Shown here in pieces: positions 11,063 through 25,408 of a stretch of DNA of 64,000 nt (position 1 is its first letter; the number at the start of each line of letters is the position of its first letter). The position numbers and the translations under genes are program-made. The notes beneath the pieces were generated by a model. It was not told where the DNA came from and did no database searches. It saw only the letters and a list, made by a program, of their open reading frames with translations. This DNA comes from Trema orientale (lineage: Eukaryota; Streptophyta; Magnoliopsida; Rosales; Cannabaceae). Location: NCBI GenBank assembly GCA_002914845.1, contig JXTC01000092.1, positions 613,047-677,046 on the forward strand. The letters run 5' to 3'.

Positions 11063-14000
11063 ATGGCGTCTGTAGACCCAGAGATAGCGAAGACTCAGGA
11101 GGAGCGGAGGAAGATGGAGCAGCAGCTAGCTTCGCTCAACTCCGTCACTTTCGATACTGATCTATATGGTGGAACCGATAAGGACGCTTATGTCTCCTCT
11201 ATTCCCGTCACTGATGATGACGAGAACCTCGACGCCATGGACAATGAGGTTGCGCGAAAGCTTGCGTCTTACACTGCCCCCAAGTCGCTGATGAAAGAGA
11301 TGCCGAGGGGTGGTGACGATGATGGCGATTTGGGGTTTAAGAAGTCGCAGAAGATTATCGATCGAGAGGACCCCTACCGACAGAGGAGGCTGAACCGGGT
11401 TATTTCGCCGGATCGAAACGACCCGTTTGCGTCCGGGGAGAAGACGCCGGACCCTTCGGTGAGGACTTACGCTGATGTGATGAGGGAACAGGCGTTGAAG
11501 AGGGAGGAGGAGGAGACTTTGAGGCTTATTAAGAAGAAGAAGGAGGAAGAGGAGGCGGCCAAGGCGGGGGCTGAGAAGGGGGAGACGGGTGGTGCGGCTG
11601 CGCCGCAGAAGAGGAGGAATAGGTGGGACCAGTCTCAGGACGATGGCACGGCGAAGAAGGCGAAGACGTCTGATTGGGATTTGCCTGACTCGTCGTCGGG
11701 GCGGTGGGATGCAACCCCGACGCCTGGACGACTTGGGGATGCGACCCCTGGTGTTGGGAGGAGGAACCGGTGGGACGAGACGCCCACACCGGGGCGGCTG
11801 GTTGATTCCGATGCGACCCCTGCTGGTGCAGTTACCCCTGGCGCTACGCCGGCTGGGATGACTTGGGACGCAACCCCGAAGCTTTCTGGGCTTGCCACGC
11901 CAACCCCGAAAAAGCAGAGGTCTAGGTGGGATGAGACGCCGGCCACAATGGGTAGTGCGACTCCCATGGCTGGAGCGACACCTGCAGCTGCTTATACGCC
12001 AGGTGTGACTCCGGTTGGAGCAGTTGAACTTGCTACCCCTACGCCAGGGGCTATTAATATGCGGGGCTCAATTACGCCGGAGCAGTATAACTTGTTGAGG
12101 TGGGAGAAAGATATTGAGGAGAGAAACCGTCCCTTGTCCGATGAAGAGCTTGATGCCATGTTTCCACAAGAGGGATATAAGATTTTGGATCCGCCTGCTT
12201 CATATGTGCCAATTAGAACACCAGCAAGGAAGCTTCTTGCGACCCCAACTCCAATGGGAACTCCTCTTTATGCCATCCCGGAAGAGAATCGTGGGCAGCA
12301 GTTCGATGTCCCTAGGGAAGCCCCGGGCGGCTTGCCGTTTATGAAGCCAGAGGATTACCAGTATTTCGGGGCATTGTTGAATGAAGACGATGAGGAAGAA
12401 TTGTCACCTGATGAACAGAAAGAGCGTAAGATTATGAAGCTTCTGCTCAAGGTTAAGAATGGTACGCCTCCTCAGAGGAAGACAGCCTTGAGACAGCTTA
12501 CTGATAAAGCTCGAGAGTTTGGTGCTGGTCCATTGTTTAACCGGATTTTGCCATTGCTTATGCAACCCACTTTGGAAGACCAAGAGAGGCACCTTTTGGT
12601 TAAGGTCATTGATAGGGTGCTGTATAAACTGGATGAGTTGGTGAGACCCTACGTGCACAAAATTCTTGTCGTCATTGAGCCTTTGTTGATAGATGAAGAC
12701 TACTATGCTCGTGTGGAAGGGAGAGAGATCATCTCCAATCTTAGTAAAGCCGCTGGATTGGCTACTATGATTGCTGCTATGCGTCCGGATATTGACAACA
12801 TTGATGAGTACGTTAGGAACACTACTGCTAGAGCTTTCAGTGTTGTTGCTTCTGCTCTTGGTATTCCTGCGCTCTTGCCATTCTTGAAAGCTGTTTGTCA
12901 GAGTAAAAAATCTTGGCAAGCTCGGCATACTGGCATTAAGATTGTCCAGCAGATTGCCATCTTGATTGGGTGTGCTGTTCTTCCGCACTTGAGGTCTCTT
13001 GTTGAAATTATAGAGCATGGTCTCAATGATGAGAATCAAAAAGTGAGGACTATTACTGCGTTGTCTCTAGCTGCACTTGCTGAGGCTGCTGCTCCGTATG
13101 GTATTGAGAGCTTCGATTCTGTCCTGAAGCCGTTGTGGAAGGGTATTAGATCGCATCGTGGTAAGGTCTTGGCTGCGTTTTTGAAGGCCATTGGATTCAT
13201 TATTCCCTTGATGGATGCTATATATGCTAGTTACTATACCAAGGAAGTGATGGTAATATTGATTCGAGAGTTCCAGTCACCTGACGAAGAAATGAAGAAA
13301 ATTGTGCTGAAAGTGGTGAAACAGTGTGTGAGTACAGAGGGTGTGGAGGCTGATTATATTAGAAATGATATTCTCCCGGAGTTCTTCAAAAATTTCTGGG
13401 TTAGAAGGATGGCATTGGATAGGAGGAACTATAGGCAACTAGTGGAAACAACTGTGGAGATGGCAAACAAAGTTGGTGTTGCTGATATAGTTGGAAGAAT
13501 TGTTGAGGATCTCAAAGATGAGAGTGAACCATATAGGCGAATGGTTATGGAGACTATTGAAAAGGTAGTTGCGAACTTGGGTGCATCTGATATCGATGCT
13601 CGGTTGGAGGAGCTTTTGATTGATGGAATTCTTTACGCTTTCCAAGAGCAGACCAGTGATGATGCCAACGTGATGCTTAATGGGTTTGGGGCAGTGGTAA
13701 ATTCTCTTGGATTGAGAGTTAAACCTTACTTACCTCAGATTTGTGGTACCATCAAATGGCGTTTGAATAACAAGAGTGCAAAGGTGAGACAGCAAGCTGC
13801 AGATCTTATTTCAAGGATTGCTGTTGTCATGAAGCAGTGCCAAGAGGAACAACTTATGGGCCATCTTGGTGTTGTATTATATGAGTACTTGGGAGAAGAA
13901 TACCCTGAAGTTCTTGGATCAATCTTGGGGGCACTGAAAGCTATTGTCAATGTAATTGGTATGACGAAGATGACACCTCCTATCAAAGACTTGCTTCCTA

Positions 14001-14860
14001 GATTGACTCCAATTTTGAAGAACAGGCACGAGAAAGTCCAGGAGAACTGTATTGACCTTGTAGGTCGAATAGCTGACCGTGGTGCTGAGTTTGTCCCAGC
14101 TAGGGAGTGGATGAGGATTTGTTTCGAACTTCTTGAGATGCTTAAGGCCCACAAAAAGGGTATCCGGCGGGCTACTGTGAACACATTTGGCTACATTGCT
14201 AAAGCCATTGGGCCACAAGATGTCCTGGCGACTCTATTGAACAATCTGAAGGTTCAGGAACGTCAAAACCGTGTTTGCACCACTGTAGCCATTGCCATAG
14301 TCGCCGAAACTTGTTCTCCTTTCACGGTTCTGCCAGCTCTAATGAATGAGTACCGAGTTCCAGAGCTGAACGTTCAGAATGGCGTCCTGAAATCGCTCTC
14401 TTTCCTGTTTGAGTACATCGGCGAAATGGGAAAGGACTACATTTATGCAGTGACTCCATTGCTGGAGGATGCTCTCATGGACAGAGATCTGGTTCACCGG
14501 CAAACAGCGGCTTCCGCCGTCAAGCATATGGCTTTGGGAGTGGCTGGATTGGGTTGCGAGGATGCATTGGTTCACTTGCTTAACTACGTTTGGCCGAACA
14601 TATTCGAGACCTCCCCACATGTTATAAATGCTGTCATGGAAGCCATTGAAGGAATGAGGGTGGCCTTGGGGGCTGCCATTGTGCTAAACTACTGTCTCCA
14701 GGGACTTTTCCATCCTGCTCGGAAGGTCAGAGAAGTTTACTGGAAGATCTACAACTCGCTGTATATTGGAGCTCAAGATGCTCTTGTGGCAGCTTATCCA
14801 GTGCTGGACGATGAGCAGAATAACATATATAGTAGGCCTGAGTTGGTGATGTTTCTGTGA
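11063..14860 (+). CDS. SF3B1: Splicing factor 3B subunit 1 (SF3b155), intron-free
   Basis: This is the large scaffold of the SF3b complex of the U2 snRNP, which holds the branch-point adenosine in the nucleus. The 1265-residue protein starts at [20 protein letters not shown], the family's usual beginning, with a good ACCATGG context. Residues ~110-330 are rich in ATPTPGR-type TP repeats, which are cyclin-dependent kinase targets in the family. They also carry several RWD ligand motifs ([29 protein letters not shown]) of the kind bound by U2AF-homology domains. Residues ~336-400 ([20 protein letters not shown]) match the p14-binding region. From ~455 to the end run the HEAT repeats. Lysine 660, in [11 protein letters not shown], aligns with human K700, a residue often changed in leukaemia, and is the normal lysine here. 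The coding region has no intron and no defect. Human SF3B1 has 1304 residues. Confidence 0.97.
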   Translation: MASVDPEIAKTQEERRKMEQQLASLNSVTFDTDLYGGTDKDAYVSSIPVTDDDENLDAMDNEVARKLASYTAPKSLMKEMPRGGDDDGDLGFKKSQKIIDREDPYRQRRLNRVISPDRNDPFASGEKTPDPSVRTYADVMREQALKREEEETLRLIKKKKEEEEAAKAGAEKGETGGAAAPQKRRNRWDQSQDDGTAKKAKTSDWDLPDSSSGRWDATPTPGRLGDATPGVGRRNRWDETPTPGRLVDSDATPAGAVTPGATPAGMTWDATPKLSGLATPTPKKQRSRWDETPATMGSATPMAGATPAAAYTPGVTPVGAVELATPTPGAINMRGSITPEQYNLLRWEKDIEERNRPLSDEELDAMFPQEGYKILDPPASYVPIRTPARKLLATPTPMGTPLYAIPEENRGQQFDVPREAPGGLPFMKPEDYQYFGALLNEDDEEELSPDEQKERKIMKLLLKVKNGTPPQRKTALRQLTDKAREFGAGPLFNRILPLLMQPTLEDQERHLLVKVIDRVLYKLDELVRPYVHKILVVIEPLLIDEDYYARVEGREIISNLSKAAGLATMIAAMRPDIDNIDEYVRNTTARAFSVVASALGIPALLPFLKAVCQSKKSWQARHTGIKIVQQIAILIGCAVLPHLRSLVEIIEHGLNDENQKVRTITALSLAALAEAAAPYGIESFDSVLKPLWKGIRSHRGKVLAAFLKAIGFIIPLMDAIYASYYTKEVMVILIREFQSPDEEMKKIVLKVVKQCVSTEGVEADYIRNDILPEFFKNFWVRRMALDRRNYRQLVETTVEMANKVGVADIVGRIVEDLKDESEPYRRMVMETIEKVVANLGASDIDARLEELLIDGILYAFQEQTSDDANVMLNGFGAVVNSLGLRVKPYLPQICGTIKWRLNNKSAKVRQQAADLISRIAVVMKQCQEEQLMGHLGVVLYEYLGEEYPEVLGSILGALKAIVNVIGMTKMTPPIKDLLPRLTPILKNRHEKVQENCIDLVGRIADRGAEFVPAREWMRICFELLEMLKAHKKGIRRATVNTFGYIAKAIGPQDVLATLLNNLKVQERQNRVCTTVAIAIVAETCSPFTVLPALMNEYRVPELNVQNGVLKSLSFLFEYIGEMGKDYIYAVTPLLEDALMDRDLVHRQTAASAVKHMALGVAGLGCEDALVHLLNYVWPNIFETSPHVINAVMEAIEGMRVALGAAIVLNYCLQGLFHPARKVREVYWKIYNSLYIGAQDALVAAYPVLDDEQNNIYSRPELVMFL

Positions 14861-16030
14861 AATTAGTTTGTTGAAGCTAGAGGGGAATAGAATCCTATGA
14901 GAATCAGTTTAAGTTTTTCTGGTTTAGTTGCTGTAGTTTGTTCTAGGCGAATTTACTGAAAATGCCCTACTTGAGGGCTGGATCGTTGACCACTCTTTCT
15001 TCCTTGTAATTGATTATGTTCTATGTTATTATTTAAAGAACCGTCAATGAAAGTTACACTAGAGTATAATATAAGTGCTTGTTACTAATGACAAGTATCA
15101 CAAAGCCGTTCTCCCATAATATGTCGGTACATTTGTGCATGTATATTTTTCAATATGAATCATAAGAAAGAGAGGCTACCAAAATGCAAGTACAAGGGGA
15201 TAAAATTTGACGGGGTTCTTAATACGCCCGCTATAACGTATAATTCTCCAGCAAAATGGATCCCTAATAGTACTGATAGAGAAATTATTCGTGCAGAACC
15301 CTCTTTTACTAGTTTTTATTGTCTATTTCTCAACCATCTTACATGATAAAATCTCAACTTTTGGAACAACCTATAGCTATTGCCTGGAAAAGTTGATACA
15401 ATATTTTTCCGCGATAAGTACGAAACATGACCTTGTGTGCAAAACTAGGCGCTAATAATACGAGCCAGTATCGGAACATGGTTTCAACGCACAATTCGAG
15501 TTCGATCCACTCTGTTGAGTGTGCGATTAAATTCCATTTTTGTCCAGAATCACTCCATTCATCATAGAGCTTATGATCTTTAAGAGGGGTTTCCTCTATT
15601 TCGTCAAGTCCAAATTAACCTCATAAACCGTATTGGACAATAGAGTTCTACGCCTACGTGACTTAACAGATGACAAGGTGTTTTGGGAGAAACAGAAGGA
15701 ATAAAATAGTTCATTCGGCTAATAAATTGATCAAATTCACCAATTCCATACAAGGAAACTAAACCTTCTAATATTTATTAATAAGCTAAAGGAATAGCTT
15801 GAGCAACAGTTATTGCAGTCATTCATGCCAACAATTTGGAAGAGATTAAAACTCTAACTTGAGTTAAAAGAAGCCGAAAGCACATCTAGGTACAAGTACA
15901 AAGGCAAAGCCTCTGAATGCCTGGAACAATAAATTAACTCCTGGAAACTAAAGCTAACAGAAGATTTGAAGTAGGACCAAGCTGCTACTCTTCTAAGAAG
16001 CAAAGGAGAAGCAGAATACTCCTACACAGG
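14861..16030. other. SF3B1 3' region and intergenic stretch
   Basis: The first ~190 bp are probably the SF3B1 3' UTR (TTTGTAATTGAT-type T-rich sequence, then a CAATGAAAG word). The 15120-15700 part is less AT-rich and less repetitive than its surroundings and could be an old transfer or a gene relic, but I recognise no product. A 63-codon open frame at 15155-15346 has no family match that I know. The stretch separates SF3B1 from the convergent 14-3-3 gene. Confidence 0.35.
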
Positions 16031-16039
16031 TGCGATGTT

Positions 16040-19396
<3,357 letters not shown>

Positions 19397-20644
19397 TGAT
19401 GGAGCTCTGATGAGATTTTTTTTGAATTGAATCAGAAATCAGAGAAAATAAAAATAAAGAAAGGGAATCCCCCAAATTCCAACGGATACGGAACATGGAG
19501 GTTGAAAGAATCAGTTTGGAATAAATAAATTACTGCCTGAGCTAAAAAAAAAAAAAAAAAAAAAGAAAACTAACGTGTATGATTTTTCTTCCTTCCACCC
19601 TTTTATTTATTTTTTATTTTTTTCATTTTTTTTTTTTGAAAAACCTTCCTTCCACTTTTAATTACGTCGTTAATTTTAAACACACAGAAAAAAGAGAGAA
19701 AAAGAAGACACTATTGTCATAGTGGTTAATTCGGGAGTTTTTGGAATATTTATTTAATTTAGGGATGAAATGGATAGTACTAAGGAATTTATGGACCTTT
19801 TGGCACCATAAATCCTAAATTTATTAATAAATAGCCTTTTGGTACCTAAATTATTATTTACTTTACACATTGGTCCCTAAATGTTTCTTATCATTTTGTC
19901 TTTGCATTTTCTATTAGGGGTCAACGGAAGTGAAAGGGAGAATTTTGCAATATTTACTTATTTTATATGTCGAGAAACGAAAATTTTGACATATAGCATT
20001 ACTACGTTTGCGGCTGGGCACAAAACTCGATGTTGATTGGGCTTAGGTTCTGCCTCGTTTTGTATACTGGGAGTAGGGTTTTGCCTTGGATTTAAATTGG
20101 GCAAATTATATACATTAGGTAGCTAATTTCGATATTCCCGATATGATCGTATTTTCAGAATTGTCATTGGAGAGTTCAGTAAGAAATTTGCCTATCAAAG
20201 TAATCAATTCAGAATTTTCGAGCCTCTACAAACCCTTCAAACAATTGGCAAGGAACACCGTAGACACTTGATAGCTTGGTACAAGTATGTGAGGTAGAGG
20301 ATTCAATTATGTTATTTTAAATTAGTTATGATAAAAATTTATTATTTTGTGAAAGTTTGAAAATTGGTGATTCATATTGATTTGAACTGTTTTGTATAAC
20401 TATTTGGTGGATTTGAAATATTTGAGAATTTCCCTAGGATATTTGAATATAAATTTTGCGGGTTTTAATTTTGGGATTGAATAAAATGCAATAGTTATGT
20501 TGTCGAATTTTCAAGAGGCAGAAATGGTTTTATATAAAAATTAGATTTAGATTGGTCAAACGATGCATGATTGTTTTGAATAGTATAGTACATGTTGAAC
20601 ATAGCGTAAGATCGAACGTGAGATCGTAATTAATAAATTTATTA
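19397..20644. other. 14-3-3 upstream region and AT-rich intergenic stretch
   Basis: Upstream of the 14-3-3 start lie a poly-A run (19545-19564) and long T runs (19590-19640). 19740-19980 has 'tggtccctaaat'-type words typical of MITE and LTR debris. 20100-20640 resembles old LTR-leader sequence, but I could not find its ends. Confidence 0.35.
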
Positions 20645-20820
20645 TTTAGCATTGACGAACTGAGTTAGCTCAAGTGATAAGATTATCCACTATTTGGGAT
20701 ATTGATTCTAGGTTCGAGTTACACTGAAGTAGGTGTGAAAGCCTATTATCCCTAATGAGGGTAGGATGGGGAATATCTTCAAGATTGGTTCACTAGCTGG
20801 AATTCCAGTACTTTTTTAAA
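20645..20820 (+). mobile_element. Probable tRNA-derived SINE
   Basis: The block has a polymerase III A-box-like word (GAGTTAGCTCAAGTGATAAG) and, about 50 bp later, a B-box-like word (GGTTCGAGTT), spaced as in tRNA genes. It is followed by a tRNA-unrelated body and a T-run (TACTTTTTT) near 20810. The A-box has the usual TAGCTCA core. It does not fold into a full tRNA. Copy number in the genome cannot be judged here. Confidence 0.5.
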
Positions 20821-21458
20821 AATGGAATTGTTTTATAAATTGGAAACTTTTTAGACATTTTTATAAGTGAATCAGGAATTTTCAAATTAGATGATTTCCA
20901 TTCGCTTGGGATTCAGCTCGTTACAAGATTTTTCAGTAGATAGGTCAGTGGAATAGGAGTTATCCTCCTCATACGTACCTTACCCATTATCATACCTAAT
21001 AATTTGGGCATCCACGGTTGAATATACGAGAAAAGCTAAAAATACAGTTGCTTTATTTTTTTTTCCCACTTAATTTCTATAAAAGCATGTGAGAAAGGAG
21101 AACATTCATCAATGTAGTGTTATATAAATGATCTTAAATTTCAGTTTAAAAAAGCTAATTTTATTTTGTTTAAGTTTACTATATACGAATATAGCAAAAT
21201 CTTAAGATGTATGATGACAAAGGTCTTCAAATTTATGTAATTAATTATCCTTTATGATGATTTTATTTGTGTCTCATTGTCGCTGGCATGAAATTAAAAT
21301 AGTGAATTTACAAAAAGAACTAGATTGTACTTTAAAACTTCCATTTAAAAAAGAAAGAATAATTACAATAGACATAAGCCTGTTATGAAAAACCGAGAAT
21401 TAATTATTTATTATCTGCGTTGCATGACAAACAGCCACTTGGACCATCTCGAGTGAAG

Positions 21459-22902
21459 TACAGTAAAACCTGTTAAATAAATGTCCGATAAATTAATAAC
21501 TTCGGTTAAATAATAAAATCTTTCGCTCTCAAATCAGACCAATATACTAAATTAATCTTGCTAAATGCATATGATAATAATTATTTTAAAATTTCTTTAG
21601 ACGTAACGATTATATAAATTTAATAATTAATTAATGCATAAAAGAAATAACATATAAACATCTATAATATTAAGAGATTTTTTTACTTGACAACTTCAAT
21701 TTTTTTAATTATGTTCTTTTTTCAAAATGTATGCATCCAAAAATCATTTTACTTTTTCCTTTATACTTAAATTGATCTTATAACATTACTTTTTTTCATC
21801 TCACTTAACAAATATTCTGTTGACTTTTTAAAAATATTTGATATGTTAATTGGTTGAAACGATCCATTGTTTCAAGTTGTTTATAGTAGAAGTTAGTGCT
21901 TATTTTATGCTCACACAATGCTTACCTCATGTGATTCATCAATGTAGAACTTTTGACTCCTCTTAATTGAGATGCCATGGAGGGAATAGATATGAAAATT
22001 GTAAGAATTTAGAATCTCAAGTTAAAGCTAATGACTCTTTATAAAGATTATGTTTAACGTATTAAACATTTAAGTACTATATAATATAATGCATAAAATT
22101 TTAAGGAGAAAATTAGGCAATCTACAGCCATTTTATAAAAGAATTGCAAATTTACGATGAGCTTATTTTTTTTAGATTTGGCACCACATTTTTTAGAAAA
22201 ATATTACTTTTTAAATTTTTTTTTAAAAAATATCATTTTTTAAAATCATAGCTAGTAACTGGTAACCAGTTTTTGAGTACTGATAACTAGTAATCAAAGA
22301 TATTTATAACTGATATATAACTAATAATTAGTAACCGGTAACTAATTTTCAAATACTAGTAATTAGTAACCACTTTTTAAAATGACATTTCTAATTTTTT
22401 TAAAATGCTATTTTTCTAAAAAAAGTGGTACAAGAAATGGAAATGAAAACTAACCACCGTACTTTGTAATATTTTAATATGTTTTTGTAGATGAAAGTGT
22501 TAAAAAAACCCAATTTTAAAGCTGTATGTATCTACTTATTAACTTTTTTTTTTTTATGTATAATCAATAATGTTAATTTTCAGTTTCTACCTATTTATAA
22601 ATAATATATTAAATTTTATGTATATACATGTTAATCTTGGAGTTCATATATATATATATATGTATATGGGTTTGGTTTAAATGGTTATATATACATTAAT
22701 TTTTAACTATATCTATTTTTTTTAATTAACAAGTCATGATCACACATGTATCTTATTCAAAAAATAACATTACAAGAAAAGGTAATAAATCACACGACTT
22801 TTTAAATTAATAATTATTCATTTGTTGATAAATTAATAATCTCTTTAAAATAATAATTTTTTCCTAGTCCTAATAATATTCATTTATAAAAGTTTTACTG
22901 TA
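21459..22902. mobile_element. TIR element (CAGTAAAACC ends, TA flanks) with a nested foldback
   Basis: The left end reads TACAGTAAAACCTGTTAAAT, and the right end, reverse-complemented, reads TACAGTAAAACTTTTATAAAT. The following AT-rich words (AATTAATAA, TTAATAATTATT) are also inverted copies. Both ends touch a TA dinucleotide, which could be a target duplication of the Tc1/mariner kind. No transposase is seen, so it is non-autonomous. The foldback repeat at 22136-22475 sits inside it. The superfamily is uncertain. Confidence 0.55.
22136..22475. repeat. Foldback repeat, TTACTAGTTACC family, copy 1
   Basis: AT-rich arms (containing TTTTTTAGAAAAATATTAC on the left and ATTTTTCTAAAAAAAGTGG on the right) are inverted copies of one another. 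The 22250-22375 core is built of short words such as AGTAACTGGTAACCAG, AACTAGTAATC, AGTAACCGGTAACTAA and TATTTATAACTGATATA. The landmark word near 22296 matches TATTTATAACTAGTATA of the copy at 49.1 kb and is inverted relative to the copy at 45.4 kb. Confidence 0.7.
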
Positions 22903-23037
22903 GTACCGTGCTCCCACAATCCAGTTTTTGAAACTAAACCCAGACCCAACAGGTTTTTGAATTTTTTTTTTGAATTTTTGATTTTTTCTATCAAAGAGGG
23001 ACCCGATTATGGAAAGAACCTCTTCTACCGATTGCAC

Positions 23038-23412
23038 ATGTATATATATATATATATATACATATATATTTCGTAGGTGGTAAATTAAGCAAAAGGTGAA
23101 CCTTTTATCCCTTAATAAAGGTGGTGCTATTTTGATTATGCTTCTAAGCTCAATTATAAGGAGAACGCAATCTGTTTTCCTTCTGTCTTGTTAATATTTC
23201 TGGTCCGTTTGTCAAAGATTCTCTCTCCCTCTCTCGCTCTCTACATACACATAAATCTATCTATCTCTCTCTCCTCTCTTTCTATTCTTCTTTCTCTGTC
23301 TCTCTCTCTCTCTCTCTACATACACATACATCTATCTATCTCTCTCTCTCTCTCTCCTCTCTTTCTATTCTTCTTTCTCTTTCTCTCTTTCTCTTCTTTC
23401 TTTCTCTTTCCA

Positions 23413-23459
<47 letters not shown>

Positions 23460-23460
23460 N
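23038..23460. repeat. TA and CT microsatellites ending in an unresolved base
   Basis: A TA run lies at 23038-23060. From 23220 to 23459 the plus strand is almost pure C/T. Within it a block of about 100 bp is duplicated (words ACATACACATA and ATCTATCTATCTCTCT, then CTCTCTTTCTATTCTTCTTT). The tract ends at an N at 23460, where the assembly probably collapsed or broke. It lies directly before the NAC coding region and may hide its 5' UTR and start codon. Confidence 0.85.
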
Positions 23461-24015
23461 GACGAGAAGTTCCTGCGCTCACTTTCACGGGGAACTAGGT
23501 TTTGTCCTAAAGAACATGCGCGCATTATTGATTATTTGGCCAAGAAAAACTCGCATATGCATCTTGATGAAAGAAATAGATATATGGAGGTTGATCTCTA
23601 CAGCCTCAGTCCTCACCAGCTCGAAGGTGTGTCCACGTGCTTTTGTTTTATTTTGTGTATGCATTACGTTCATGCATAAATACACATTTTGATTAATCTT
23701 CAATTCGTTTTAACTGATCAGATATTTTGGCATGTATCCTCTCGGTTTTTTTTTCTTCTTCTTGTATTTTTTTTAATAGTTTTCAGAACATTGGATGAAA
23801 AATTTTGTAGTAATATACCAAACAAGAACAAGTTTCAAAAAGTAAATCAAGAAATGAAAATTTCAAGATAAATAATATCAACAAATTACGGGGAAAAAAA
23901 AAAGAATAGTAGATCTAGCCATATAGTTTTCTTGGAAGCTGTTTGAATTATATGTAAGATCTTTCAGGGTAATAATAAGCATGAACAATTACCTGAAAAG
24001 AGAGAGAGAGAGAGA

Positions 24016-24082
<67 letters not shown>

Positions 24083-25408
24083 TGGATAATTCCGACCAGG
24101 AACTTTATTTAGTCTTTTTATCAAGAATATTAATGGGTGCCTCTATGTCATATTTGGGTGTCAATAAAATCTCCCATTCGACATTTAGGATTTTGTAATT
24201 TGTTTGTCCGTAATTGGTAGTTCCTATTTCCTATCAGAATTTTATTAGATCATGGCCAAAAGCTTACTTCGTTTTACTTATAGACATTATATAGATCGAG
24301 TCTTCTTCTTTTTTTTTTTTTCAGCAGATTCTTTTTTACATATACATATAATATATATGTATGCCAATATATCTATATATATATATTCTCTTTTTTTTTT
24401 TTTTTTTCCTGAAACAATATTATCTGATGTAAATAAGTACTCTTTTTATTGTTTAGTAAGTAACAAGATATTCTTGTCAATGCTTATATTGGTAGAGTCT
24501 CTAAGTTAATTTACATATTTTGACTAATTAGAATAATGTTTGGTTTCTTGATATATATGCAGTGACGTATGGTTTAACCCGAAGTAGAGAAAGTGAAATT
24601 ATGTGTTTCTTTACCCAAAGAAACCACAAGTACTACCTGAAGGGAAGCCGTACTAAGAATTCAGGACATGGCTACTGGAAGCTGGCTTCTCAATCTGAGA
24701 AACCCATAAAAAAGGCCAATTGTACAATTGGGTTTATTAGGTCATTGATTTACTACCGAGGCAATAAAACAAAACACGAAACAAAGACCGATTGGATCAT
24801 GTATGAGTACAGAGTAAATACTCAACTAAACTACGCTGATAAGCTTGCAAATAGTAGTGCTACCCCACCTCAATCGACCAATAAGGTATGTACATATCTC
24901 AATCTATAGTAATTTTTCTCATTCTGTTTAAAGAAAATCGTTTAATTAATAGTATAGTTTATGTATTTTCCTTCTTCAGTTAGCAGAGTGGGTGTTGTGC
25001 AAGGTATATAACAAAAACAAGATGATCAATAAGGTCCAAGATGCACAAGTTATGTTAGAAAAGCCAGTAGTACTAGAGGCTGTTCAAGACTTGGAGCCAG
25101 AATTTCCCAACAGTTTCATTCAAGATCTTGTTAAAGAATTGTTGACTGATTCCGACCCTATCGCACTAAATGAGGACCAATCGGAACACTACTTGATCGA
25201 CAATATTCCTGTTCTTTCTGGGATTTATGGAAATGAATGCATCAAGCTACAAGCAAATGAATCTTCTACTTCCTCTACTGCTTATAATGTTCCTGATCAT
25301 CTTATTCCAGCTGAAGAGATAAATGTCATTACATCTCGAAAATCGAAATCTTCCAACAATGAACACCGAGATTTCGCTTCAGAGTACTTCAAAGGACAAT
25401 TTTCATAA
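23461..25408 (+). CDS. Divergent NAC-domain transcription factor (5' end unresolved)
   Basis: NAC proteins are plant-specific nuclear DNA-binding regulators. Three exons are visible: to 23636 (start hidden), 24563-24885 and 24980-25408, with GT-AG borders. Subdomain A is degenerate: RGTRFCPKEHARIIDYLAKK stands where the family has a PGFRFHPTDEEL-type motif. Subdomain B is YMEVDLYSLSPHQLE. Subdomains C and D are recognisable in CFFTQRNHKYYLKGSRTKNS, then GHGYWKLAS, FIRSLIYYRGNK and TKTDWIMYEYRV. Subdomain E ends WVLCKVYNKNK. The usual G-x-KKT-L word is replaced by NCTIGFIRSLIYY, so DNA binding may differ. The C-terminal part (~128 residues) is acidic and serine-rich, fitting an activation region, with no membrane segment. 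No ATG lies between the N at 23460 and the domain, so the start is either behind the N or in an upstream exon. Frames are otherwise open. It may be a lineage-specific NAC or an early pseudogene. Confidence 0.8.
24000..24079. repeat. GA microsatellite in NAC intron 1
   Basis: Almost pure AG repeat. It is complementary in composition to the CT tract at 23220-23459 on the other side of exon 1, so the two could pair in a transcript across the exon. Confidence 0.9.

Noticed and set aside
12404-13039. 211-codon open frame on the minus strand
   Set aside because: It lies wholly antisense inside the SF3B1 coding region and has no family resemblance; it is a shadow of the real gene.
15155-15346. 63-codon frame in a region of different base composition, considered as organelle-derived DNA
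   Set aside because: I could not match the protein or the nucleotides to any chloroplast or mitochondrial gene, so it is mentioned only as intergenic sequence.
15440-15540. tRNA-like B-box word TTCGAGTTCGATCC
   Set aside because: No matching A-box at the right spacing and no cloverleaf could be drawn.
23188-23459. Ser/Leu-rich open frame before the NAC exon
   Set aside because: It is a translation of the CT microsatellite; only the part after the N at 23460 has NAC-domain wording.
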